From positions 868,001 to 932,000 of the forward strand of contig NZ_PJNW01000002.1 of assembly GCF_002844595.1 (NCBI RefSeq): a stretch of DNA of 64,000 bases, read 5' to 3'. Below the pieces are notes generated by a model. It had not been told where the DNA came from, did not search any database, and worked only from the letters and a program-made list of their open reading frames with translations. This DNA is from Pleomorphomonas diazotrophica (GTDB lineage Bacteria; Pseudomonadota; Alphaproteobacteria; Rhizobiales; Pleomorphomonadaceae). The position numbers and the translations under genes were made by a program. How positions within the stretch are numbered: position 1 is the stretch's first letter; the number at the start of each line of letters is the position of its first letter. Of this stretch, positions 1 to 7,394 are shown one piece after another.

Positions 1-59
1 ATCCCGCAAGCACCTGCATCGACGATCTGCGCATGAGCCGGTGAAATAATTGCTAAAGC

Positions 60-1361
60 TTAGGAGATTGCCACCTCGACGGGAGGCGGGTTGTAAAGTA
101 AGGTGATCAGGATGGCGCGGAAATCGTTGACATTGGTCAGCGTCGGGCCGGTGATGATCGCATCGCCGAGCGCGCCGAAAAAGCCGTGACCATCGTTGTT
201 GTCGAGGGCGGCTTGCGGGTTGATGCCCCGCGCCCAGGCACGGGAGAGACTGTCCGGCGTCAACAAGGCGCCGGCGATTTCTTCAAGACCATCGACGCCG
301 TCGGTATCGCCGGCCAGTGCCCAGACGCTCTCAAAGCCCCGCAGATGCAGGCCGAGCGACAGCAGGAGTTCCACGTTACGACCTCCGCGCCCACCGCCGC
401 GTAGCGTCACCGTGGTTTCCCCGCCCGACAGCAGAACGCAAGGCGGGGTGAACGGCTGGCCGCGCTGGACGACTTGACGCGCGACTGCGGCCAGCACGGC
501 TCCTACGTCGCGCGCCTCGCCTTCAAGAGCATCACCGAGGATATGGGCGGCGAAACCGGCCTCGCGGGCCACGGCAGCGGCCGCCTCCAACGAGGCCTGA
601 GGGGCGGCGACGATATGCGTCTCGTTGCCGGCGAGGCGAGGATCATCCGGCTTCACCGTCTCGCCACTTCCACTTTCGAGCAACGCTTCGGCAGCCGGCG
701 GCAGGGCGATGCGGTAACGGCGGAGGATGGCGAGGGCATTCGCGCAGGTGGTGGGATCGCCGACGGTGGGGCCGGACGCGATATCGACAGGGTTGTCGCC
801 CGGCACGTCCGATATCAGCAGCGTCACCACCTTGGCCGGATGGGCGAGGGCGGCGAGACGACCGCCCTTCACCGCCGACAGGTGTCGGCGGACGCAGTTC
901 ATCTCGGAAATCGGCGCGCCGGAGGCAAGCAGCGCCCGATTGACGGCTTGCTTGTCATCAAGGCTGATGCCATCCAGCGGGAGGGCAAGTAAAGCCGATC
1001 CACCGCCGGAGATCAGGCAGAGCACCGTATCGTCGGGCTCGGCAGCGGCGGCGAAGTCGCGGATGCGACGCGCCGCCTGAAGACCTGCGGCATCGGGTAC
1101 GGGATGTGCCGCCTCGACGATCTCGATGCGCTCCGTCGGCACAGCATGGCCGTAGCGTGTCACCACCAGCCCTTCCAGCGGTCCGCTCCAGTGACGTTCC
1201 ACAGCCCTTGCCATGGCAGCCGACGCCTTTCCGGCACCAAGGACGATCAGGCGCCCCTTTGGACCGGCCGGCAGGAAGGGCGGAATGCAGCGGTCCGGCT
1301 GAGCAGCAGCGATCGCCGCATCGAACATGGAGCGGAGGAGGGCGCGTGGATCGGCGGACAT
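60..1361 (-). CDS. Glycerate 2-kinase / MOFRL-family (hydroxypyruvate reductase-like)
   Basis: Predicted 433-residue cytoplasmic kinase converting D-glycerate to 2-phosphoglycerate; proteins of this family (DUF4147 plus MOFRL) are often mislabelled hydroxypyruvate reductase. Visible family motifs are VLGAGKASAAMARAVE near the N-terminus, CLISGGGSALLALP, the stretch MNCVRRHLSAVKGGRLA, and the C-terminal MOFRL signature LLSGGETTVTLRGGGRGG followed by AGDTDGVDG. The length is normal for the family. I chose ATG at 1361, which has GAGGTG upstream; an in-frame GTG three codons earlier (1370) is possible. It is the last gene of a minus-strand operon, 10 nt after the nucleoside hydrolase. Function is confident at family level; the physiological substrate is inferred. 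Confidence 0.9.
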   Translation of the reverse strand: MSADPRALLRSMFDAAIAAAQPDRCIPPFLPAGPKGRLIVLGAGKASAAMARAVERHWSGPLEGLVVTRYGHAVPTERIEIVEAAHPVPDAAGLQAARRIRDFAAAAEPDDTVLCLISGGGSALLALPLDGISLDDKQAVNRALLASGAPISEMNCVRRHLSAVKGGRLAALAHPAKVVTLLISDVPGDNPVDIASGPTVGDPTTCANALAILRRYRIALPPAAEALLESGSGETVKPDDPRLAGNETHIVAAPQASLEAAAAVAREAGFAAHILGDALEGEARDVGAVLAAVARQVVQRGQPFTPPCVLLSGGETTVTLRGGGRGGRNVELLLSLGLHLRGFESVWALAGDTDGVDGLEEIAGALLTPDSLSRAWARGINPQAALDNNDGHGFFGALGDAIITGPTLTNVNDFRAILITLLYNPPPVEVAIS

Positions 1362-1371
1362 AAGCTTCACC

Positions 1372-2343
1372 TCAGCCTAACGAGCGGATCGCCGCCTTGT
1401 AGCTCTCGACGACGCCGGCACAGTCGGCCTCGGCGGCCACCAGCTTCGACGGGTGACCGTCCCAGGCGTTGGGACCGAAGCTGTGGCCGTCCGGTTTCTG
1501 GATCGTCTGACCGATGGCGATGCCCTCGGTAACGACGCGCACCGGACCCGAGCGGAGGGTGAACAACTCCGGCGCCACGAGATAAGCAGCCGCCGCGACG
1601 TCGTGCAGGCAACAGCCATCGACCTGATTGCGGCGTTGATACAGAGCCTCATATCCGCGCGAGATATCCCAGAGGAAGCGGCCCGCCTCGCCGCTTTCCG
1701 CCAGTTCCGCCGCGTCCGCGTGGCTCGCCACGCAATGACTGGTGACGTCGAGGCCGATGGCTGTCACCGGCCAGGCGGCGGTAAAGACCATATCGGCGGC
1801 ATGCGGATCGTTGTGGACGTTGGCCTCGGCCGCCGGCGTCGCGTTGCCGCGCCGTCCGCCCCAGCCGAAGGCGCCGCCCATGATCACCACGTCTTTCACC
1901 AGCGTGGCGATGCCGGGATCGCGTTGAAGGGCGAGGGCAAGGTTGGTCAGCGGCGCGACGGCGAGAATGGTGACCTTGCCCGGGTTGGCCCTGACGATCT
2001 CGACCATCCGGTCCGCGGCATGGCCTCCGGCCGGTTCTGCGATGAAGCCGTCAACGACATGGGCGTCGCCGAGGCCGTCCTCGCCGTGAATGAAGGCGGG
2101 CGCCGACCGGCGAGCGATCGTCAGGGGCCGGCTCGCTCCCGCATAAACGGGCACGTCGATGCGGAAGCGTTGCGTGAGGTAGAGCGCATTGCGCGTGGTG
2201 ACGTCGATTTCCGCATTGCCGAACACCGTGGTGACTGCGGCAAGCTTGATGCTGGGTTGCGCTTTCAGGAAGAGGAGAGCCATGGCGTCGTCGATGCCGG
2301 GATCGGTATCGAAGATGACAAGGTTTTTCTCGGTGTCGGCCAT
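1372..2343 (-). CDS. Inosine/uridine-preferring nucleoside hydrolase family protein
   Basis: 323-residue nucleoside N-ribohydrolase-like enzyme (IunH/RihA fold) that would hydrolyse the N-glycosidic bond of nucleosides or a related ribosyl compound. The N-terminal Ca-binding aspartate cluster is intact (DTDPGIDDAMALL, residues about 12-24), as are the middle block NVHNDPHAADMVF and the late LHDVAAAAYLVAPELF carrying the conserved His-Asp. There is no signal peptide, so it is cytoplasmic. ATG at 2343 has GAGGA just upstream. It lies between a truncated dehydrogenase remnant and glycerate kinase in one operon, which suggests salvage of a sugar-linked compound rather than general nucleoside scavenging (inference). 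Confidence 0.92.
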   Translation of the reverse strand: MADTEKNLVIFDTDPGIDDAMALLFLKAQPSIKLAAVTTVFGNAEIDVTTRNALYLTQRFRIDVPVYAGASRPLTIARRSAPAFIHGEDGLGDAHVVDGFIAEPAGGHAADRMVEIVRANPGKVTILAVAPLTNLALALQRDPGIATLVKDVVIMGGAFGWGGRRGNATPAAEANVHNDPHAADMVFTAAWPVTAIGLDVTSHCVASHADAAELAESGEAGRFLWDISRGYEALYQRRNQVDGCCLHDVAAAAYLVAPELFTLRSGPVRVVTEGIAIGQTIQKPDGHSFGPNAWDGHPSKLVAAEADCAGVVESYKAAIRSLG

Positions 2344-2426
2344 TCCTCATTTCCTTTGGCACAAGTCGGTCAACCGAAGCCGCGACAAGTGGCCTCGCCC
2401 ATGTCAGCGACCATGGTTGCAAGGGA

Positions 2427-2519
2427 TCAGGCGATCTCGTTGGCGATACGGTGGACGGCGCCGATGAAGGCGGTAGGACCGCCGCCGATCATGCCAAGTT
2501 TGATGCGGGTCTTGCTCAT
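2427..2519 (-). pseudogene. Truncated Gfo/Idh/MocA-family dehydrogenase remnant (30 residues)
   Basis: An ATG at 2519 with a purine-rich ribosome site (GAGGACAGGA) opens a 30-codon frame ending in TGA at 2427. The peptide begins MSKTRIKLGMIGGGP and continues TAFIGAVHRIA. That is the start of the NAD(P)-binding Rossmann fold of myo-inositol/glucose-fructose dehydrogenase-like proteins, which are normally 330-400 residues. Nothing downstream in any frame continues the family; 83 nt later the nucleoside hydrolase starts. The translation start and its spacing to the upstream isomerase gene (9 nt) are preserved, so this looks like an internal deletion that removed the rest of the gene. It could still be translated for coupling. 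Confidence 0.75.
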
Positions 2520-2528
2520 GTCCTGTCC

Positions 2529-3581
2529 TCAACCGATGCCGAGCAGCCGGCGGTTGGTCGCCGCGTCGACACCGCTCTGGGCGAAGTCGTCGAAGGCATG
2601 TTCGGTGACGCGAATGATATGGTCCTTGATGAAGGGGGCTCCCTCGGCGGCGCCGTCCTCGGGATGCTTCAACGCGCATTCCCATTCGAGCACGGCCCAG
2701 CCGGGATAGTCGTTTTGCGCCATCTTCGAGAAGATGGCCGAGAAGTCGACCTGACCGTCGCCGAGCGAGCGGAAGCGGCCGGGCCGGTCCACCCAGGACC
2801 GGTAGCCGCCATAGACGCCGGAACGGCCGGATGGATTGAGCTCGGCATCCTTGACGTGAAAGGCCTTGACGCGCTCGTGGTAGATGTCGAGGAAGGCAAG
2901 ATAATCGAGCGCCTGCAGCACGAAGTGCGAGGGATCATAGAGGATGTTGGCGCGCGGATGGTTGCCCACCGCTTCCAGGAAGCGCTCGAAGGTGGCGCCG
3001 TCGTGCAGGTCCTCGCCGGGATGCAGCTCGAAGCAGGCGTCGATGCCAGCATCCTCAAAGGCATCGAGGATCGGCCTCCACCGACGAGCGAGCTCGGCGA
3101 AGGCCTCCTCGACAAGCCCTGCCGGTCGCTGCGGCCAAGGATAGACATAGGGCCATGCGAGGGCGCCCGAGAAGGTGGCATGCGCCGCAAGGCCGAGCCG
3201 GCGCGACGCTTCCGCGGCGAGCTTCAGCTCACGGGTTGCCCATTCGGTACGAGCCGCCGGATTGCCCCGCACCGCCTCCGGAGCAAAGCCGTCGAAGAGT
3301 TGATCGTAGGCCGGATGCACGGCGACGAGTTGGCCCTGGATATGAGTGGATAGCTCGGTGATCTCGACGCCGACCTCCCGCAACCGGCCTTTCAGCTCAT
3401 CGGCATAGGTCTGGGATGTCGCGGCCTTCCTGAGGTCGAACAGACCGGCAGTGGTCGGAAGCTGCAATCCGACATAGCCGAGACCGGCCGCCCAACGCGC
3501 CAGTCCATCGAGGCTGTCGAAGGGCGGCGCGCCGCCGACAAACTGCGCCAGGAATATGCCCGGTCCCTTGATCGTTTTCAT
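2529..3581 (-). CDS. Sugar phosphate isomerase/epimerase (AP-endonuclease-2-like TIM barrel)
   Basis: 350-residue TIM-barrel protein of the xylose isomerase-like / AP_endonuc_2 superfamily. Metal-ligand blocks are visible: FELHPGEDLHDGATF, NILYDPSHFVLQALDYL, VKAFHVKDAEL and VLEWECALKHPEDGA. The frame is open 53 codons further upstream, but the ATG at 3581 is preferred because it follows GAGGGAAC and begins MKTIKGPGIF, a normal family N-terminus; the upstream extension looks non-coding. It is the promoter-proximal gene of the operon. Such proteins usually pair with Gfo/Idh/MocA dehydrogenases in inositol-like or rare-sugar pathways, and the dehydrogenase here survives only as a remnant. The substrate is unknown. 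Confidence 0.88.
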   Translation of the reverse strand: MKTIKGPGIFLAQFVGGAPPFDSLDGLARWAAGLGYVGLQLPTTAGLFDLRKAATSQTYADELKGRLREVGVEITELSTHIQGQLVAVHPAYDQLFDGFAPEAVRGNPAARTEWATRELKLAAEASRRLGLAAHATFSGALAWPYVYPWPQRPAGLVEEAFAELARRWRPILDAFEDAGIDACFELHPGEDLHDGATFERFLEAVGNHPRANILYDPSHFVLQALDYLAFLDIYHERVKAFHVKDAELNPSGRSGVYGGYRSWVDRPGRFRSLGDGQVDFSAIFSKMAQNDYPGWAVLEWECALKHPEDGAAEGAPFIKDHIIRVTEHAFDDFAQSGVDAATNRRLLGIG

Positions 3582-3762
3582 GGCGGTTCCCTCGTCTCCC
3601 GACGCCGCCGGGTCGCGCGGCCGACGGCACTCGAGGCAGCTTACATATCGTTTCAAGGGGAGGTAAGCCCCCGCACGACTTAGGTAGGCATCCTCGCCAG
3701 ACAAGGCTGGCAAGAAACCCAACAAAATCAGTGATATCACTTACTTCCAGCTCACAAAACCG

Positions 3763-3809
3763 TCCGGTTTTCCGGACGGCTGTGAAGGACCTGTGTCCGA
3801 AAAGCCGGA
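3763..3809 (+). promoter_or_regulatory. Two palindromic upstream activator sites (putative)
   Basis: Two 14-bp sites share the pattern TCCG-N5-CCGGA. Site 1 (3763-3776) sits inside a perfect inverted repeat, CCGTCCGG-TTTT-CCGGACGG (3760-3779). Site 2 (3796-3809) is TCCGAAAAGCCGGA. Their centres are 33 bp apart, about three helical turns, and they lie roughly 70-105 bp upstream of the -24 element. That geometry is typical of enhancer sites for NtrC/DctD-type activators. The likely ligand is the sigma-54 activator encoded at 7391-8752 (inference). Confidence 0.6.
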
Positions 3810-3872
3810 AAAGCCGCCGCGTCAGCCTCAGAATTAAATCGATAAAACAATCGGTTAGCCGGCAGTTCAAGT

Positions 3873-3888
3873 TGGCACGCCTGATGCC
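3873..3888 (+). promoter_or_regulatory. Sigma-54 (RpoN) promoter for the citrate symporter
   Basis: TGGCACGCCTGATGCC matches the RpoN consensus TGGCACR-N4-TTGC with a single mismatch. The essential GG (3874-3875) and GC (3886-3887) are at the required spacing. Transcription would start near 3899 and read into the 2HCT symporter. The presence of an NtrC-family activator gene just downstream supports use of this promoter. Confidence 0.75.
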
Positions 3889-4078
3889 ATTCAAACGGCA
3901 TGCGACGGCCGCCTTCCGAGGAGGGAACAAGGACGGAGGGTCGGGGCATGGTCGATCGGCCAAGGCAGCTCACAGGGCAGTCTCCGATCGAAGCCATCTC
4001 GGCGCCGGCGCGACCGGACGGCCGGACAGTCCAAGGGAAGGCCCGCCACGGGACGTGCGCCGGGCAGGAGGAACGAAC

Positions 4079-5410
4079 ATGACGGACATCACGCAGAACA
4101 ATGCGATCGCGGTGGAGACGGGCGGCAGCCTTCTGTCCCGCGTCGCCACCTACAAGGTCGGCCCTGTGCCGCTTCCGCTCTATCTCGCCATTGCCGGCGT
4201 GGTCTTCGGCGCCTCGGTGATCGGCAAGCTGCCGGCCGACATGATCGGCGGCTTCGCCGCCATCATGGTGCTGGGGTTCCTGCTTGGCGAAATCGGCGGC
4301 CGCATCCCCTATCTGAAGAGCATCGGCGGCTCGGCCATCCTCTGCCTGTTCGTGCCCTCGGCCATGCTCGGCTATCAGATCATGAATCCGGCGACGTCCG
4401 ATGCCATCAAGGCGGTGATGAAGACGTCGAACTTCCTCTATCTCTACATCGCCTGTCTGGTCACCGGCTCCATGCTCGGCATGAACCGCAAGGTGCTGAT
4501 CCAGGGCTTCCTCAAGATGTTCGTGCCGCTTGCCGTCGGGACGATCGCCGCCGTCGCGGCCGGCGGGCTCGTCGGCATGGCCTTCGGCTACGAGTTCAAG
4601 CACACCTTCTTCTTCATCGTCATGCCGATCGTCGCCGGCGGCATCGGCGAAGGCATCCTGCCGCTGTCGCTTGCCTATTCCGACATTCTCGGCACGGCCC
4701 AGCCGGAACTGATCGCCTCTCTGATCCCGGCCGCCCTGATCGGCAATGTCGTTGCCATCATCTCTTCGGGCGTCCTGAAGCGCATCGGCGAGAAGAAGCC
4801 CCAGTATTCCGGCAACGGTCTGCTGGTCCGCACCGGCAACGACAACGAGCTCCTCAAGGAGATGGCCGTCGAGAAGAAGATCGAACTGCCGCTGATGGGC
4901 GCTGGCCTGCTGATGGCCTGCACCATGTTCATCCTCGGCGCCTTCCTGTCGCCGTTCACCGGCATTCCCGGCCCAATCCTGATGATCATCGGCGCAGCGC
5001 TGCTCAAGGTGTCGAAGCTCATCCCCGAGCGGATGGAGACCGGCGCCCACCAGATGTACAAGTTCATGACCACCAACATGACCTTCCCGCTGCTGGTCGG
5101 CCTCGGCACGCTCTACGTCCCCTGGAATGACCTGATCGCCGCCTTCACCCCCGCTTACTTCGCCATCTGCGCGTCTACCGTTCTGGCCATGGTCGCCTCG
5201 GGCTGGCTGATCGGCAAGGTGCTGAAGATGTATGAGGTCGAAGCGGCCATCGTGACCTGCTGCCATTCCGGCCTCGGCGGCACCGGCGACGTCGCCATTC
5301 TCTCGGCGTCGAACCGCATGGGCCTGATGCCCTTCGCCCAGATCTCCACCCGCATCGGCGGAGCGGCCATGGTGGTGCTGGCAGTGTTCCTCCTGAAGGC
5401 CCTCGGCTGA
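4079..5410 (+). CDS. citS: 2-hydroxycarboxylate (citrate/malate) Na+ or H+ symporter, CitS-like
   Basis: 443-residue inner-membrane transporter of the 2HCT family, which imports citrate, malate or related 2-hydroxycarboxylates with cations. The protein is mostly hydrophobic, with about 11 membrane segments. The C-terminal signature TCCHSGLGGTGDVAILSAS followed by NRMGLMPFAQISTRIGGA is the characteristic cytoplasmic reentrant-loop region of CitS/CimH, and a GGIGEGILPLS loop is present in the first half. ATG 4079 is chosen because of the strong GGAGGAAC; an earlier in-frame ATG (3731) lies upstream of the sigma-54 promoter and cannot be used. Cognate regulators follow immediately. Citrate is the favoured substrate, but malate cannot be excluded. 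Confidence 0.9.
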   Translation: MTDITQNNAIAVETGGSLLSRVATYKVGPVPLPLYLAIAGVVFGASVIGKLPADMIGGFAAIMVLGFLLGEIGGRIPYLKSIGGSAILCLFVPSAMLGYQIMNPATSDAIKAVMKTSNFLYLYIACLVTGSMLGMNRKVLIQGFLKMFVPLAVGTIAAVAAGGLVGMAFGYEFKHTFFFIVMPIVAGGIGEGILPLSLAYSDILGTAQPELIASLIPAALIGNVVAIISSGVLKRIGEKKPQYSGNGLLVRTGNDNELLKEMAVEKKIELPLMGAGLLMACTMFILGAFLSPFTGIPGPILMIIGAALLKVSKLIPERMETGAHQMYKFMTTNMTFPLLVGLGTLYVPWNDLIAAFTPAYFAICASTVLAMVASGWLIGKVLKMYEVEAAIVTCCHSGLGGTGDVAILSASNRMGLMPFAQISTRIGGAAMVVLAVFLLKALG

Positions 5411-5434
5411 TCCCTTCAACCCCGACATGCATCG

Positions 5435-5460
5435 GCCGCCCGGCTTTCCCGCCGGGCGGC
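5435..5460 (+). terminator. Strong hairpin between citS and sensor kinase
   Basis: Perfect 10-bp stem GCCGCCCGGC / GCCGGGCGGC around a TTTCCC loop, 24 nt after the symporter stop. No uridine run follows, so it is more likely a partial terminator or an mRNA-end stabiliser that lowers expression of the regulatory genes relative to the transporter. Confidence 0.55.
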
Positions 5461-5501
5461 CTTGCGCTATCGATGGATCACGATCAGCGGGAGGATCCGG
5501 A

Positions 5502-7394
5502 TTGGCCGAGGACGCCGAGAGCATCGAGCCGAAACGCCGTCGGTTTCGCCTCGCAGCGGTACTGCCGTTGGCGGGAGCGCTTGCCATCGCGGCCGTGGTC
5601 GCCTTCGTCGCCTATCGCGCCGTCTTCGAGCTGTCTCTGTCCGGCACCCGGGCCAATGCCAGCCACCGGCTCGATCTCTATGCGGCGAGCTTCGAGCGCG
5701 AGATCGGCAAATACGCAAGCTACCCCTATGTGATGGCGCTCGACGGCAGCATCCTTGCGCTGCTCGCCAATCCCACGGATTCGCTGCTGCGCTATCGGGC
5801 CGACAGCTACCTCGAAGCGCTGAACGATCGCATCGGCACGCTCGACGTCTTCCTGCTCGACAAGACCGGCCGGGTGATCGCCTCCAGCAACTGGAACAAG
5901 TGGGACAGCTTCGTCGGTCGCGATCTTTCCTATCGACCCTATTACCAGAACGCCGGCGTCGGCCGGGTGACGCGCTTCTACGGCATCGGCACCACCAATC
6001 GGCAGCCGGGTTATTTTCTGGCGACGGCGATCTCGCGCGGCAACGACACGCTGGGCATCGGCGTGGTGAAGGTCAGCCTCGAACAGCTCGAACGCTCCTG
6101 GGCATCGGCGGAATCTCCGGCCATTCTCAGCGATGAGCACGGCGTCGTGGTGCTGTCGTCAGTGCCGGCCTGGAAATACGGAACGCTGGTGGCGCTCGAC
6201 GAGAAGGCGCGGCGGGAGATCGCCGAGGCCCAGCAATACAACGACCGGCCGCTTGCGCCGATCGGGCTTTCCACCCTGCGCCAACTCGACGACGGCACCC
6301 GCATTGTGCGCCTGCCGGGTGCGGCCGGGTCGGACAGCAGCTTCTCGACGGAGGGCCTGTTCCTTGCCGAAAGCCGGGCGATGCCCGAGACGCCGTGGAC
6401 GCTCACGGTGTTCACCGATCTCTCGGAGATGGACGATCTCGCGCGTCTGTGGGCGGCGCTCGCCGGCCTCGGCAGCCTCTTGTGTCTGGGGCTTCTGGCG
6501 GTCTATCGCCAGCGGCGACGGCATCTTCGCGAAATCCTGGCGGCGCGCGCCGCGTTGCAGCGCGCCCACGATCACCTCGAAAGCCAGGTGGCGGACCGGA
6601 CAGCGGCGCTGTCGTCTGCTAACGAGCGGCTGCGGGAGGAGGTGGAGGAACGGGAACGTGCCGAGCGCACGCTGCGCGATGCGCAGTCCGGCCTCGTACA
6701 GGCCAGCAAGCTCGCAAGCCTCGGCCAGCTTTCGGCCGGCATCGCCCATGAGCTCAACCAACCTCTAGCCGCCCTCGTTACACTGTCCGGCAATGCCGTG
6801 AGATTCCTCGAGCGTGGCGAGTTCGACACCGTCCGCGGCAATCTCGAACGCGTCCGGCCACTGGTCGAGCGTATGGGCAACCTGACGGGCGAACTCAAGA
6901 GCTTTGCCCGCAAATCGTCCGGCGAGCCGCAGCGCGTCGGATTGCGCAAGCTCATTGACGACGTGCTGTTCCTGCTCAACCATCGCCTGACGCGAGGAGG
7001 GGTGGCCGTGACGATCGACATCGACGGAGGCGATATCGAGCTCTGGTGCGACGCCAACCGCTTCGAGCAGGTGCTGCTCAACCTGATCGGCAACGCCGTG
7101 GACGCCATGGAAGGGCAGGATGATCAGCGCATCCATCTCTCCGCCCGCCTCGAGGGCGACTTTGCCCGCATCGATATTCGCGACAGCGGCCCCGGCCTGC
7201 CGCCGGAACGGCTCGCCCACATGTTCGAGCCCTTTTTCACCACCAAGGCGCCCGGCGTCGGTCTCGGTCTGGGGCTGACAATCTCGGCCGGCATCATTCG
7301 CGACTTTGGCGGTGAGCTCGTCGCCAGCAACGCCGAGGGGGGAGGCGCCGTGTTTTCGATGACCATTCCGATCGGAGCCGGGGAGGCGACATGA
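5502..7394 (+). CDS. DctB-like sensor histidine kinase (citrate/C4-dicarboxylate sensing)
   Basis: 630-residue membrane sensor kinase. Order: cytoplasmic basic start, membrane segment (about residues 20-42), periplasmic dCache/PAS-like sensor of about 280 residues as in DctB, second membrane segment (LWAALAGLGSLLCLGLLAVY), coiled-coil linker, then HisKA with phospho-acceptor His416 in SAGIAHELNQPLAAL. The HATPase domain has N box NRFEQVLLNLIGNAVDAM, G1 DSGPGLP, F box FEPFFTTK and G2 GVGLGLGLTI. I chose TTG at 5502 because GGGAGG sits 7 nt upstream; the ATG at 5427 lies upstream of the hairpin and would translate through it. The stop overlaps the response regulator by 4 nt. The ligand is inferred from the adjacent symporter. 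Confidence 0.88.
   Translation: MAEDAESIEPKRRRFRLAAVLPLAGALAIAAVVAFVAYRAVFELSLSGTRANASHRLDLYAASFEREIGKYASYPYVMALDGSILALLANPTDSLLRYRADSYLEALNDRIGTLDVFLLDKTGRVIASSNWNKWDSFVGRDLSYRPYYQNAGVGRVTRFYGIGTTNRQPGYFLATAISRGNDTLGIGVVKVSLEQLERSWASAESPAILSDEHGVVVLSSVPAWKYGTLVALDEKARREIAEAQQYNDRPLAPIGLSTLRQLDDGTRIVRLPGAAGSDSSFSTEGLFLAESRAMPETPWTLTVFTDLSEMDDLARLWAALAGLGSLLCLGLLAVYRQRRRHLREILAARAALQRAHDHLESQVADRTAALSSANERLREEVEERERAERTLRDAQSGLVQASKLASLGQLSAGIAHELNQPLAALVTLSGNAVRFLERGEFDTVRGNLERVRPLVERMGNLTGELKSFARKSSGEPQRVGLRKLIDDVLFLLNHRLTRGGVAVTIDIDGGDIELWCDANRFEQVLLNLIGNAVDAMEGQDDQRIHLSARLEGDFARIDIRDSGPGLPPERLAHMFEPFFTTKAPGVGLGLGLTISAGIIRDFGGELVASNAEGGGAVFSMTIPIGAGEAT

Larger units (their letters stand above)
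3582..4078. promoter_or_regulatory. Divergent intergenic region between isomerase operon and citrate symporter
   Basis: 497 nt without a convincing gene. It contains, in order, the leader of the isomerase operon, two related palindromes (3763-3776 and 3796-3809), a sigma-54 promoter (3873-3888), about 190 nt of leader, and the ribosome site of the symporter (GGAGGAAC before ATG 4079). The same DNA must drive the divergent isomerase operon, for which I see no clear promoter. Confidence 0.6.

Noticed and set aside
3-44. Short open frame at the window start on the plus strand ending in TGA
   Set aside because: It could be the tail of a gene outside the window (reads ...CIDDLRMSR), but 13 codons without family signal is not enough to call a CDS.
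3752-5587. 611-codon open frame antisense to the citrate symporter
   Set aside because: It is a GC-rich shadow of the real gene: low-complexity, Asp/Gly/His-rich, and no family features. The sense strand has clear CitS motifs.
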